DNA from: Nicotiana tabacum
Taxonomy: Eukaryota > Streptophyta > Magnoliopsida > Solanales > Solanaceae
Direction: 5' to 3'
Length of the DNA stretch: 64,000 nt
Assembly: GCF_000715075.1 (NCBI RefSeq)
Contig: NC_134101.1
Location: 121,896,616-121,960,615 of the forward strand
Numbering within the stretch: position 1 is the first letter of the stretch; each line of letters begins with the position of its first letter. This document shows, piece after piece, positions 46,595-58,400 of the stretch. The notes beneath the pieces are model-generated. The model worked only from the letters and a program-made list of their open reading frames with translations. It made no database searches and was not told where the DNA came from. The translations under genes and the position numbers were made by a program.

Positions 46595-47871
46595 ATTTCT
46601 ATCATCATCTCGTGACTCATGGGTGTTTCGATCATTCTAAAATCTTGATGAAGAGTCTGACTCTCTATTCCTTGATTTGTGATCATACCTTTGATTGTCC
46701 TATTTTGGCCATGAATCTTTTCCCGCAGGTCCCATGTATGGCTCGTACCTATTTTTACCGGACCTTTTTCGGTTTCCGCCCATCTCGAACTTACTTTTTC
46801 TTCTTTTTGGAATCGTGGAACAATATCTTCTTCTTTTCTTAACTTCGTGCTATACCTGTTGTAAACGTCATTCCATGTTGTAGCTGGGAATTCACGAAGA
46901 CTTTCCTTGAGTCGCCTCGTAGCTTCTAAGCTCTTTTTATTCAAATTACTTGTGAAAGCTATAGCTTCCCAATTATCAGGTACACGTGGTAATGTCATTC
47001 TTTCACGTTGGAATCTATCCACGAACTCCCTAAGCAATTCTGAGTCCCCTTGCTTGATCTTGAAAATATCTTCCATTCTTTTTTCGACTTTTTGAGCTCC
47101 CGAGTGTGCTTTGATGAAAGAATCTGCAAGCTCAGCAAAAGAATTTATAGAATTTTCGAGTAAAATAGAATACCATGTTAATGCACCCTTGGTGAGTGTT
47201 TCACCGAATTTTTTGGCTAATACTGATTCAATCTCCTACTTGGTCAAGTCGTTGCCTTTTACGCCTGTTGTGAATGCAGTCACGTGATCTCATGGGTCTA
47301 TTGTTCCATCGTATTTTGGAATATCAGGCATTTTGAATTTCTTTGGAATTGGGAGGGGAGCAACACTTGGCTTCCAGGGTTGTTGAGAGAATTTATTCGT
47401 ATCTATCCCTTTGATTACGGGCGACACCCCGGGTATTTGCTCTATGCGGTCACTTTGCTCCTTGAGCTGTTTCTGCATTGTTAGTACTAAATTTTGTAAA
47501 TCAGAATTGACTAAGTTACCTAGTTCCCCCTCTGATTCGCTGGGGGTTCCACCGCTACCTGAATTAACAAGCCCGGAACGAGGATTCTCTAAAGTGTTGT
47601 TATTTGGAGTGGGTGTGGGTGGTGCAGCAGGTAATTGGCTAGCAAAAGCCTCAAGAACTTTACTGACATGTGCTTCAATTAGTTTCTGTAAAGCTTCATC
47701 GATAGCTTCAACATTTTCAAATTGAGCGTTTCCATTTGTATGAGATCCATTAGGAGAGCCTTCACGAGACCGCCGAGGAAAGCCTCATGGAGAAGGGACC
47801 GGGGTTTGATTACCCTGTGGATTTCCCTGAAGTTGTTGGTTTCCTTGAATGTTGTCATTGTTGTTCGACAT
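46591..47871 (-). pseudogene. gag of element D
   Basis: The start ATG at 47871 (MSNNNDNIQGNQQ) is the first in frame after the primer site. TGA follows about 28 codons later, then the frame reopens. The segment 47076-46591 carries the retrotransposon Gag capsid motifs (FKIKQGDSELLREFVDRFQRE, AFTSNLNKKSLEATRRLK). Gag packages the element RNA. Confidence 0.78.
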
Positions 47872-47920
47872 GGTTGATGCAACAAGGAAAGTTAAGCTAA
47901 AAGAGGATAGATTATCAGGT

Positions 47921-47937
47921 TCCCGATAACGGAACCA
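47921..47937 (-). other. Primer binding site, tRNA-Glu-like (element D)
   Basis: On the minus strand TGGTTCCGTTATCGGGA lies 3 bases inside the LTR. It matches the complement of the plant tRNA-Glu 3' end except at two middle positions. Confidence 0.7.
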
Positions 47938-47940
47938 ATT

Positions 47941-48495
47941 TGTTTAACTAAAAAATGGGATTTCGGTCAAAGCTTTAATTTAGAAGAACTTGGGTTACTA
48001 ATAATCAAAAGAATATATGAAAGAAAATAATTTGGCTAACAATATAATCAGAAAAAAAACAAGTAAATCGATGTATTCAGATAGTATTTTGTGTCCCTAC
48101 AATTGATCCGTTCTCTCCCTTTTATAGCTACTTTGGAGATATGCGTTTTGCCTTTGTCATAATAAGGCCATTATGGACAATTAAAGACATTAAATGCTAC
48201 GTTACATAATCATTGCATTTAATACAAATTCTCTAACGTTTTTAGTATTTAAGGCTCAGTAAGTACTGTATCTATACTCCCATGTAGTGTCAGATTCATT
48301 CCCCTTGATCCTTGAACTTGAATAAGCACGAACGCTGAGTCTTTTAGATAACCGATCGTGCCTCTTCCTTTGCCTCTGCTCGTATCTTCTACAACTCGTT
48401 CCTCTTTGCCAGTTGTAACTCTTTGGCCAGTCTATGTGTCATGACACATTATCTTTACACCACTTTAATATGTAAACTCAATTTTTCTCAATACA
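47941..48495 (-). repeat. 5' LTR of element D (right on + strand)
   Basis: Matches 37567-38121 with about 5% difference and ends CAATACA before TSD CAACT. Confidence 0.9.
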
Positions 48496-48500
48496 CAACT
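48496..48500. repeat. Target site duplication CAACT, right (element D)
   Basis: Repeats 37562-37566. Confidence 0.88.
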
Positions 48501-48663
48501 GTTATAGAGCATTAGGGCCAACAAATTATATTAGGTCAATTTCACGTAATATTTACATAAAGTACCTAATTTGTTGGAAAGATCATAGATTCATGTATAC
48601 CGTGAAAACGACCTAAATCCGCCCCTGAACTGACAAGTAGCTAGAATCTTTTTACGGTATTTA

Positions 48664-48800
48664 GGAGGTCACGGGGGCGAGCCGTGAAAATAGCGTCTTG
48701 CAAAAAAGTAGAGTAAGGTTGTCTACAATAGACCCCTGTGGTCTGACCCTTCCACGAATCACGTGCATAACAGGAGCTTAGTGCACCGGGCTGTCCTTTA
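48664..48800 (+). repeat. SINE fragment in CKX intron
   Basis: Shares GTCTACAATAGACCCCTGTGG, GTGCATAAC and GTGCACCGGGCTGTCC style phrases with tRNA-derived Solanaceae SINEs. The B-box position reads GGTCACGGGGGCGAGCCGTG. The 5' A-box end is missing or decayed. Confidence 0.6.
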
Positions 48801-48926
48801 GTATATTTTAACCTGCGATTGCATATTTAATATCATCTTTACCATCTCATCTGTTAATGTTTACCATATCGATTTTCCCGTAATTATCTTATAAGTGACA
48901 CGACTTTGTTTTTATTTTTCTTATAG

Positions 48927-49184
48927 GTGAAATGGGTGGGAATGTTATATGAAAATTTCTCAAAATTCACAAAAGACCAAGAACATTTGATTTCAATTGA
49001 TGGCCTGGATTATGTTGAAGGATCTCTAATGATGGAATAAAGCACTCTAAATAATTGGAGATTTTCATTTTTCTCACCTTCTAATCAGACCAAAATAGCT
49101 TCCTTATTATCCCAAAATGGCATTATTAATTGCCTGAAAATGGTCAAGTATTATGATGATCAGACTGCTAATACTGTTGATGAT
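48927..49184 (+). pseudogene. CKX: CKX exon B with in-frame stop
   Basis: Acceptor TTATAG before 48927, donor GT at 49185, 86 codons in phase 0. Reads VKWVGMLYENFSKFTKDQEH and later KYYDDQTANTVDD, both typical of CKX. Codon 38 is TAA (49038-49040) where the family has Gln. Reading resumes in the same frame after it, so this is a point nonsense change. Confidence 0.9.
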
Positions 49185-49530
49185 GTACCAATTAATTACT
49201 GCTGGAACTATATTAAAGGATAAAAAAGTCTTTATTTCAATGTGATTTTTGAACATCGTGCGTACTATCCTATTTTTACAACGATTTAACTTATATGCAT
49301 AATACTGCATAATTAATTATTAGTGCATTTTAATTGATTATAGCGCGTTATTTTACTGCATTTACCATGTTACCAAAGTAGATTTAATTATTCTAATATA
49401 GTTTCATGTCATTGCATGTCACGTTTACCAAATAATGCAAAAAAGCTATATTTTATCGGTTCATATAAGTTAAACTCTTTCTACAACTCCGTAATTATTT
49501 AGAAACACCAAAAACGATTACACGGGAGGG

Positions 49531-49711
49531 TAGCTTTGGAGCAACTGTTAAGTTGTCGCCGTGTGACTTATAGGTCACGAGTTCGAGCCGTGGAAGCAGC
49601 CACTAATGCTTGCATTAGGATAAGTTGTCTATATCACAACCCTAAGGGTGCAGCCCTTTCCGGTACCCTGTGTAAATGCGGGATATTTTATGCACCGGGC
49701 TATCTCCAAAA
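49531..49711 (+). repeat. tRNA-derived SINE in CKX intron
   Basis: A-box-like TGGAGCAACTGT and B-box GAGTTCGAGCCGTG, then GCAGCCACTAATGCTTGC and the end GCACCGGGCTATC. The family resembles Solanaceae TS/SolS SINEs. Same strand as CKX. Confidence 0.75.
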
Positions 49712-49797
49712 AAGATTTGATAATTTTCTTACCAATGTAGTAAAACTAATTGTGGATAAACCCTACAATATATAATTACTCTAATTTTGTTATGCAG

Positions 49798-50066
49798 GAG
49801 TTGAAGAAGTTGGTAAAAGGTTTGAACTTTTTGCCTGGGTTTATATTCAAGAAAGATGTCACATTTGGGGATTTTCTGAATAGAGTTAGAAGGGGAGAGT
49901 TCGAGCTAAAATCAAAAGGACAATGGGATCTTCCACATCCATGGCTCAATCTCTTTGTACCAAAATCCAATATCATGGATTTCAATGCTGGTGTTTTTGT
50001 GGACATTATTCTTAGACAAAACAAGACAACAGGACCTATCCTTGTCTACCCAACAAGCTGGAAAAA
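49798..50066 (+). CDS. CKX: CKX exon C (substrate-domain segment)
   Basis: Acceptor ATGCAG before 49798, donor GT at 50067, 89 codons plus 2 bases. Begins ELKKLVKGLNFLPGF and contains DLPHPWLNLFVPKS and TTGPILVYP. The frame is clean. Confidence 0.92.
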
Positions 50067-50130
50067 GTACTTCCAAAAACTTTCTTTAATACTTTCTCTG
50101 TCTCATTTTATGTGAAGGCGTTAGACCGAT

Positions 50131-50313
50131 CAAAAAAAGGGTAGTCCGGTATACAAAGCATCTTGTGTTCACGCATGATCTAATGAAGGGTCATACCCCA
50201 AATGGGTGTGATGTAGATTACCTACTTTAATGCAAACATTAGTGGCTGTTTTCAGGGCTCGAACCTGTGACCTATAGATCACACGAGGATAACTTTACCG
50301 TTGTTCTAAGGCT
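50131..50313 (-). repeat. tRNA-derived SINE in CKX intron, reverse orientation
   Basis: Reverse complement has GGTTCGAGCCCTG (B box), CAGCCACTAATG and a tail ending in a poly-pyrimidine tract. Same family as 49531-49711 but in opposite orientation, so the two could pair across exon C in a transcript. Confidence 0.75.
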
Positions 50314-50406
50314 CTACTAATTCCACTTATTATAAGTAGTTGTAATTATCTTTTAAATAATTTGATTGTGTAAAATTAATTTACACTTAATTTTTTTTTA
50401 ATGCAG

Positions 50407-50695
50407 ATGGGATGACAGCATGTCTGCAGTGATACCAGAAGAGGAGACATTTTACTGTGTGGGACTATTACATTCAAGTGGATTTAATGACTGGAAAAGT
50501 TTGGATGATCAAAATGAAGAAATCTTGAATTACTGTGATAAAGCTGGCCTCAAGATAAAGCAATATCTTCCTCATTATAAAACAAATGAGGATTGGATAA
50601 AACATTTTGGCAAAAAGTGGAATATTTTTCAACAAAGAAAAAGTCAGTTTGATCCAAAGATGATTCTATCACCAGGACAAAGAATTTTTAATTAG
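50407..50695 (+). CDS. CKX: CKX last exon
   Basis: Acceptor ATGCAG before 50407. One base completes Lys, then 96 codons including the stop TAG at 50693-50695. Reads WDDSMSAVIPEEETFYCVGL and ends SPGQRIFN, the usual CKX C-terminus. Intact in itself. Confidence 0.92.
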
Positions 50696-51909
50696 TTGTT
50701 TTTACTAATAAGTGGTAGGATTAATATGGGGCATGTACTTGGTGTATTGAGTTAGAAAGATTATAATATAGTCAAGTTCTTGATTGTTTTAGTCGATGTA
50801 TGATATCAATATCTTAAGTTTTGGTATTGGTAGGAGTATTGAAAGTGGAGGGGTATTGAAAGTGGAGGGGCACGTGAGCGACTGCTCAACCAATCGGATT
50901 TTTGATTTTATAGGTTTCAAGTAAAATATATGACTATTTTTGACATATAAATACATTTAGAAAATCCGAAGTAAATGGGGCATGGTGACCCCTTAACTCA
51001 ATACACAGGTTCGTATTTGGGTGGAAGGTCGCAGGTACGTGATTGAATTAGCCGAGGTACACATAGGATACCATTATAATTAAAATAAAATAAAATGCCT
51101 TTAATTATCTTTTGGTTTGTAGGAAATTTTTTTACTAAAGTACCACCCTACAATCCCTAACCCCTCAAAAGAAAAAGATAAAGAGAAAAAGGTAACATAG
51201 TTAAATGGACACTTTCTTAAAGAAAATTCGACAATAATGATGAAATAAAACTTTCACACGAGGCAACTATGCTGAATATAAATCTTTTAATCTTTTATTA
51301 TTATTCTTCTAAACTTTATGGTTGTCCATTCTTTTTCTTGTTTTTATTAATATTAATATATTGAGAAACTGTGAAAAAAGTAAAATATAAAACAAAAGGC
51401 GATAGAGAGAACTATAAAGCATATGGTAACCGGACAGCGCGTATTAAAACACAACTTATTATTTTAAATTAAGAGTGAAATAGCCCAGAGGCAACTTAAA
51501 TTAAAATTATTTTAAATTCGTCAAGTTTAACTAAATAACAGTTAAAAAAAATGTTAGGGTAAAAAAGTTTTGTGTATTTTTTAAGTGGGACAGGATGACT
51601 GTATACAAAATGAGACGAAATAAGTAAAAGATAGAGATAAATGATAAGTCAGACAAGACTAGTTAAAACTTTAGTGTTAACGGAAAAAAACCCTGATAGA
51701 GAAAAAATTTCCTTCGTTTAATAGGTTTTACGTGGTATAAGTTCGAACTAATCGGAGTCATATAGTAGATACCAAATATGGAATGAAAAAATAAATCGTC
51801 CCGTTTGCCATAGTAATTAAAGATGAGGAGTTAGGATTAAGTTTAATTGTTGTGTGAATGATCAAATAAAATAATGTGAGTTTAGATAAATGATTATGTT
51901 AGGAATAAC

Positions 51910-51997
51910 CAGGCAGAATGTTTTTTTTTTTTTTTTGTTAACAGGGATACTTTATTAACAAAAACTAAGTAGCATTACAATAAGCAGGCAGAATGTT
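51910..51997 (-). mobile_element. Tiny 5'-truncated retroposon with 13-bp target duplication
   Basis: CAGGCAGAATGTT occurs at 51910-51922 and 51985-51997. Between them, on the minus strand, are about 45 bases with an AATAAA-type signal (GTTAATAAAGTATCC) and a poly(A) of about 15. This is the footprint of target-primed insertion by LINE machinery. Confidence 0.75.
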
Positions 51998-52233
51998 GGA
52001 TTGTTATGAAAGGCAAAAGGCTGCTAAATTAATAGTTAAAGTAAGTGCATGTCTTTATTCTCTCTTGACTTTCTAGATTTGCAGATTCTCCACCTCTCTG
52101 TTTTTTTTTTTTTTCTTTTTATGATTTTTCTTTTCACTATGTGTTCGGTATTAGCATTGGTATCTCATTACTTCAAATTTGTGGCGCGTAAGGCTCATTA
52201 TAGGGTAGAGCGTTGCTTATTGGGATTGTTTTA

Positions 52234-52528
52234 GTGGGTGTTTGGACATAAGAATTGTAAAATTCCAAAAAAAACAAAAAAATCTAGTGAAAATAATTTT
52301 TGAAAATTAGAGTTGCGTTTGGACATGGATTAATTATGGGTTGTTTTTGAAGTTTTGTGAGTGATCTGAGTGAATTTTGAAAAACATCTTTTTGGAGTTT
52401 TTCAAATTTTCAAAAAATTTCAAAATTCATCTTCAAGTGAAAATTGAAAATTTTATGACCACACTGATTTCGAAAAAAGTGAAATTTTTCAAAAAAAAAG
52501 TAAAAAAAATTCTTACGTCCAAACGGGC
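52234..52528. mobile_element. MITE, 295 bp, TSD TTTTA
   Basis: Terminal inverted repeats share GTTTGGACnTAAGAATT (left 52241, right end CCAAACGGGC). TTTTA flanks it at 52229-52233 and 52529-52533. AT-rich, with no coding capacity. Confidence 0.7.
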
Positions 52529-52782
52529 TTTTATTCATCTCAAACTCGAAGCCTCTATTAAAAGTAGACGAATTATTTCCATTTCACCATAATTCTTAAT
52601 GGTTCTTTCTTCGCTTTGGTTTCTTAAGTTTCTTTTTTTATCACTCCTTACCCCTATTTTATATATAGAAGCACTAAAATTTATTCTATTCTTCTAGAAA
52701 GATCAACAAGATTCAAAAAGCAATAGTCACATTAAGCTCTCAAATAATACTAATGTTATTTGAAGCAAATTATATGAAGTAC

Positions 52783-52928
52783 AGTCAGACTTTTCGAACA
52801 GTATTTCATTATAACGGTCAAGTTTTTTTCGGAACAAACATTTCATATAATGTTCATTATAATAATACTTTACTATAATATCCTAATAATATTAGAACAA
52901 ACGAAGTTGTTATATAGAAGTTTGACTA
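52783..52928. repeat. Possible second MITE
   Basis: AGTCAGACTT at the left and AAGTTTGACT at the right are near-perfect inverted ends around AT-rich sequence that itself folds (ATTATAACG / TTATATAGA). No clear target duplication. Confidence 0.4.
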
Positions 52929-53962
52929 GAAACTTTAAAAAGGTTATCGCATAATTCTCCATGCACTTGCTTGAATTTTTCAGTTAAAGACGTGATTCAT
53001 GAACTTTGCTAGCAACTAGTACTAGTAAAGTTGTAATTGATCAAAGAGTATCTCCTCCCACCTTACGAGGCCATTTTGGTGTGGAGTATATAATAATTTT
53101 TCCGAGATTCACCAACAACATACCCAGTATTTTCCCGGCGTTCATGAAAAGCGAAAAGAGGATGCAGCATTTTTTAATCAACTCTCCCGAGATGCGGGAG
53201 GCAAAGGAAGAAAAAACGATTCTATCGTTTGAAATATTTTCAATTTTCTTTAAATATTTTTTTTTAAACTTTTTCCCCTTTTGCTTTCCGCTGGTCTAAT
53301 TTTGAAAAGTAGCCAAAACACCACAAAAGTGGGTATTTGTGCAAATCAGCAAAAGAACGAACCAAACTATAATCTATTTTTACATCCAACGCACCAAATA
53401 TACATTCTTGAATCGTTTGTGACATAGAAGAGAGGTACTGTAGATGAAGTATAAAACGTCCATCGAGTAACAAGCCAGCACTTAGATTCGACTTCATTGA
53501 GATTCGCAAGCGTTTTCTAACAAAGGCAACTTCATAGACAACGCTCGAACCTGAGATATCTAATTAAGGATGAAGGAGCACTATACTAGTAGTTCCTCAG
53601 ACCACAAGAGCAACTTAATCAGAAGCTAAGTGAATCTTTGCTTAAGATGGAAACAAGTGTATTATTACAAGTACCATAGCAGAGTACTATTACACAAACC
53701 AAATATTTAGTCATATGTCTTTAGACATAAAGGCACAGCCTTTACTTGAACGAAAATTAGAACCATACATATATATCAATCGACATAATTGCAAAGAGGT
53801 GCAGCTCAATGGATTGCTCAGACCAGATTTATGGCAAGAAGAGGTGCAACACGACGTATTGCTCTGACTTGTTGATGCATGGCAAGTCTCATCGAATTCT
53901 CTTTTTCGGAATGTGGTTCCTTCAAACATGACAGTTGCTTCAGGCTCTTCTGGGCAATTGGC

Positions 53963-54011
53963 TTATGCCGTCACTTTTTCTTGCTTCATAAGTTGTATAA
54001 ATCCCCAAATA
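53963..54011 (-). pseudogene. carA: carA last exon
   Basis: Acceptor GGGCAG then TATTTGGGGAT. Apart from one lost base after GGGGAT it reads (V)FGDFIQLMKQEKVTA and TAA at 53963-53965, a fitting C-terminus for the family. The 49-bp size and phase agree with a previous exon ending in one base. Confidence 0.7.
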
Positions 54012-54322
54012 CTGCCCAGGTAAAGGAAGGAAACAATGAGAATTTTGACATAATTATGGCTTGACTCAAGTAGCTGCACTCATATTCAATCAAATCTTGG
54101 TTTACTCTATAAACTTTTCAACTCATTTATCATTCTATCTGTCTCAAAAGTTCCGATGGAAACTGAAATATGAGAGACCTATCATGTACACAAGACCAGC
54201 TAGGAATACTTTAATTGACTTGGCCAGCAGTTTTTTTATGAAGATTGACCTAGACAGCGGAATCCTATCTTAGGATTTAATCAAAATAAAGTAGTTCTTC
54301 AGAAATTTTCTTTAGTAGAATT

Positions 54323-54708
54323 AGTGGTGGCAAAATAGTTAAAAGAAAATAATTATCCACTCATATTGTCTAATAAAAATGGATTGGATAATGAGCTTTT
54401 TAAAACGTATCAAATATGGATAAAAATCGTATTATCCACTTAGAAAATGGATAATACAGTTTAACCAATGGATAACTAATGGGTTTAACTTTTACATTTG
54501 TAAAGCCTCAAATTGGGGGTTCCTTAAGTTTAGGAGACTAGGATTTCTCCCAAAAGTGATCATATTCAAGAAGCCATATCCATATTTTCCGCCGGTTAAC
54601 ACGTTTTTTATCCATATTAAATATGGGTCGAGTCGGATAATTTATCTGTTTTGCATTACCCATTTCCGACCCGCTCATATCCGACTGACCCGCCCGTTTG
54701 CCACCCCT
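54323..54708. mobile_element. MITE-like repeat with GGTGGCAAA ends
   Basis: Left end AGTGGTGGCAAA and right end TTTGCCACCCCT are inverted repeats. The interior is AT-rich with ATTATCCA/TGGATAAT repeats. The ends resemble hAT-type MITEs; the target duplication is unclear. Confidence 0.55.
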
Positions 54709-54805
54709 ATATAGAATGATTGGCCATTTGACATCATTATTTTCCGGATTGTACTTATGGTCTTCGCAAAATCCTCATACCGGCCATCCTTGTTCCTAGT
54801 GGTTG

Positions 54806-54810
54806 GGGAG
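54806..54810. repeat. Target site duplication GGGAG, left (Tnt1-like)
   Basis: GGGAG before the LTR, repeated at 60140-60144. Confidence 0.9.
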
Positions 54811-54870
54811 TGATGAGGTCCATCTCATTGAAGAAGTAATAGACATGTGCCTAATAAAAGTTTTCTTTGG

Positions 54871-54955
54871 TTTGGTAGCCAACCTTGTTGACTTGGTTTG
54901 GTTGGTAGTCAACCTTGTTGAATTAGTTTGGTTTGGTAGCCAACTTTGTTGAATT
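54871..54955 (+). promoter_or_regulatory. Three tandem U3 enhancer-type boxes (BII-like)
   Basis: GGTAGCCAACCTTGTTGA or near variants occur three times at about 30-bp spacing. In Tnt1 such tandem U3 boxes are known activators of stress-linked transcription. Confidence 0.7.
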
Positions 54956-55011
54956 GTGAAAAGTGTGTGTAAATTGTCAAATATGGTAGGCTTTAGAGAG
55001 TGAAGCTTTGG

Positions 55012-55020
55012 CTATAAAAG
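55012..55020 (+). promoter_or_regulatory. TATA box of the Tnt1-like LTR
   Basis: CTATAAAAG about 60 bp after the U3 boxes. The same box is in the 3' LTR near 59733. Confidence 0.7.
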
Positions 55021-55419
55021 GAGAGCTTCAACTCTCATTTCTACACACCAACAAAGAGAGAAAGAAAGAGTGAGGTTTCACAGACAAGGTATAAGAAAAT
55101 AGTCTGTGAGGAAAATAGAGAGTGAGCGATATTGTAGTGAGGTGGGAATATCAAAAGAGGGTTATTTCTTTTGAGTGTTGTAGTGGTCTTTGGAGTATTT
55201 ATCTCCGACCTACAAAGTGTAAAATTTCTTACTATAGTGATATCAGTTGCTCCTCTCGGGGTCGTGGTTTTTTCCCTTATTCAGAAGGGTTTTCCACGTA
55301 AAAATCTTGGTGTCATTGTTACTCTTTTATTCTTGTTAATTACCGTATCTCGGTGCTACATTATTATTCCGCTTTATTACCGTGAATATTATTTTGGTAA
55401 GGGGTTTATTCCCAATAAC

Positions 55420-55431
55420 TGGTATCAGAGC
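55420..55431 (+). other. Primer binding site, initiator tRNA-Met type (Tnt1-like)
   Basis: TGGTATCAGAGC lies 2 bases after the LTR. Confidence 0.92.
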
Positions 55432-55498
55432 ACAGGTTCTGCTCGTTCACTGAAATACTATTCACTGTTTGTAGTACTATACTTGGTGAAAAATAAAA

Positions 55499-58400
55499 AT
55501 GTCCGGAGTAAAGTATGAGGTAGCAAAATTCAACGGAGATAACGGTTTCTCAACATGGCAAAGAAGGATGAGAGATCTGCTCATCCAACAAGGATTACAC
55601 AAGGTTCTAGATGTTGATTCCAAAAAGCCTGATACCATGAAAGCTGAGGATTGGGCTGACTTGGATGAAAGAGCTGCTAGTGTAATTAGGTTGCACTTAT
55701 CAGATGATGTGGTAAATAACATCATTGATGAAGACACTGCACGTGGAATTTGGACAAGGTTGGAAAGCCTATACATGTCCAAAATGCTGACAAATAAATT
55801 GTACCTGAAGAAGCAGTTATACGCCCTACACATGAGTGAAGGTACAAATTTTTTGTCACATTTAAATGTGTTTAACGGACTAATCACACAGCTTGCCAAC
55901 CTCGGAGTGAAAATCGAGGAAGAAGATAAAGCCATCTTGCTATTGAACTCGTTGTCATCTTCGTACGATAATTTGGCAACAACCCTCCTGCACGGTAAGA
56001 CTACTATTGAGTTGAAAGATGTCACATCGGCTCTTCTACTGAATGAGAAGATGAGAAAGAAGCTTGAAAATCAAGGACAGGCTCTCATCACAGAAGGTAG
56101 AGGCAGGAGTTATCAAAGGAGTTCGAACAACTATGGTAGATCCGGAGCTCGTGGGAAGTCAAAGAACCGATCCAAATTAAGAGTCAGAAATTGCTACAAC
56201 TGTAATCAACCAGGTCCCTTCAAAAGAGATTGCACAAATCCAAGGAAGGGCAAAGGTGAAACCAGAGGCCAGAAGAATGACGACAACACAGCCGCCATGG
56301 TGCAAAATAATGATAATGTTGTCCTCTTTATAAATGAGGAAGAGGAATGCATGCACCTGTCAGGTCCAGAGTCGGAATGGGTGGTTGACACAGCGGCATC
56401 TCACCATGCCACACCGGTAAGAGATCTTTTTTATAGATATGTAGCAGGTGATTTCGGCACAGTGAAAATGGGTAACACAAGTTACTCAAAGATTGCGGGG
56501 ATTGATGACATTTGTATCAAGACAAATGTCGGATGCACATTAGTTCTAAAGGATGTGCGGCATGTACCTGATTTGCGGATGAAATTGATCTCGGGAATTG
56601 CTTTAGACCGAGATGGATACGAGAGTTATTTTGCAAATCAAAAGTGGAGACTCACTAAGGGATCATTGGTGATTGCAAAGGGAGTTGCTCGTGACACGTT
56701 GTACAGGACAAATGCAGAAATATGCCAAGGTGAATTGAACGCGGCACAAGATGAGATTTCTGTAGATTTATGGCACAAAAGAATGGGTCATATGAGCGAG
56801 AAGGGATTGCAGATTCTTGCCAAGAAATCACTCATTTCTTATGCCAAAGGTACAACTGTAAAACCTTGTGACTACTATTTATTTGGTAAGCAGCATAGAG
56901 TCTCATTTCAGACATCGTCTGAAAGAAAATTGAATATACTTGATTTAGTATATTCTGATGTTTGCGGCCCAATGGAAATTAAATCAATGGGCGGTAACAA
57001 ATATTTTGTTACTTTCATTGATGATGTTTCACGAAAATTATGGGTTTATATTTTGAAAACCAAAGATCAGGTGTTTCAAGTTTTCCAGAAATTTCATGCT
57101 CTAGTAGAAAGGGAGACGGGTCGAAAGCTAAAGCATCTCCGAAGTGACAATGGAGGTGAGTACACTTCAAGGGAATTTGAAGATTATTGTTCAAGTCATA
57201 GGATCAGACATGAAAAGATAGTTCCTGGAACCCCACAGCACAATGGCGTAGCCGAGAGGATGAATCGCACCATTGTAGAGAAGGTGAGAAGCATGCTCAG
57301 AATGGCTAAACTGCCTAAGTCATTCTGGGGTGAAGCAGTTCAGACAGCCTGTTACCTGATCAATAGGAGTCCATCAGTTCCGTTGGCGTTTGAAATCCCA
57401 GAGAGAGTTTGGACCAACAAGGAGGTGTCCTACTCGCATCTGAAGGTGTTCGGTTGCAGAGCTTTTGCACATGTACCAAAAGAGCAGAGAACAAAGCTGG
57501 ATGATAAATCTGTTCCCTGCATATTTATCGGATATGGAGATGAAGAGTTCGGGTACAGACTGTGGGATCCTGTAAAGAAGAAGGTCATCAGAAGCAGAGA
57601 TGTAGTCTTCCGAGAAAGTGAAGTTGGAACTGTTGCTGATATGTTAGAAAAGGCGAAGAATGGTATAATTCCTAACTTTGTTACTATTCCTTCTACTTCT
57701 AACAATCCCACAAGTACAGAAAGTACAACCGACGAGGTTGCCGAGCAGGTGGAGCAACCTGGTGAGGTTATTGAGCAGGGGGAGCAACTTGATGAAGGTG
57801 TCGAGGAAGTGGAGCACCCCATTCAGGGAGAAGAACAACCTCAACCTCTGAGGAGATCAGAGAGGCCAAGGGTAGAGTCATGCAGGTACCCTTCCACAGA
57901 GTATGTCCTCATCAGTGATGAGGGGGAGCCAGAAAGTCTTAAGGAGGTGTTGTCCCATCCAGAAAAGAACCAGTGGATGAAAGCTATGCAAGAAGAGATG
58001 GAATCTCTACAGAAAAATGGCACATACAAGCTGGTTGAACTTCCAAAGGGTAAAAGACCACTCAAATGCAAATGGGTCTTTAAACTCAAGAAAGATGGAA
58101 ATGGCAAGCTGGTCAGATACAAAGCTCGATTGGTGGTTAAAGGCTTCGAACAAAAGAAAGGTATTGATTTTGACGAAATTTTCTCACCTGTTGTCAAAAT
58201 GACTTCTATTCGAACAATTTTGAGCTTAGCAGCTAGCCTAGATCTTGAAGTGGAGCAGTTGGATGTGAAAACTGCATTTCTTCATGGAGATTTGGAAGAG
58301 GAGATTTATATGGAGCAGCCAGAAGGATTTGAAGTAGCTGGAAAGAAACACATGGTGTGCAAATTGAATAAGAGTCTTTATGGATTGAAGCAGGCACCAA

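Larger units (their letters stand above)
37567..48495 (-). mobile_element. Tat-lineage Ty3/gypsy retrotransposon with antisense gene (element D)
   Basis: 10,929 bp, TSD CAACT, 555-bp LTRs starting TG and ending CA on the minus strand, tRNA-Glu-like primer site and polypurine tract. Order on the minus strand: gag, Cys/His box and protease, RT, RNase H, a second (archaeal-type) RNase H, integrase, then a spacer and a spliced gene on the opposite strand. Dual RNase H and an extra antisense frame after pol are reported for Tat/Retand-type elements. It is broken by several stops and frameshifts. LTRs differ at roughly 27 of 555 sites by eye. It lies antisense inside a CKX intron. Confidence 0.92.
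50696..53962. other. Space between the convergent CKX and carA loci
   Basis: No gene recognised. It holds the CKX 3' flank with a duplicated TATTGAAAGTGGAGGGG (50837-50870), a micro-retroposon (51923-51984), a MITE (52234-52528), a second MITE-like repeat (52783-52928) and, at the right, the probable carA 3' untranslated region (about 53650-53962). Confidence 0.55.
54012..54810. other. carA last intron, part left of the Tnt1-like element
   Basis: Holds a probable MITE at 54323-54708 and otherwise AT-rich intron sequence; nothing coding. Confidence 0.5.
54811..55417 (+). repeat. 5' LTR of the Tnt1-like element
   Basis: Starts TGATGAGGTCC, ends CCCAATA (CCCAACA in the 3' copy). U3 boxes at 54871-54955, TATA at 55013. 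Confidence 0.93.

Noticed and set aside
49536..49775. 79-codon frame over the CKX intron
   Set aside because: It translates a SINE; the B box and family match explain it.
55477..56025. 182-codon minus-strand frame opposite Tnt1-like gag
   Set aside because: It is a mirror of a highly conserved gag frame and contains no motif.
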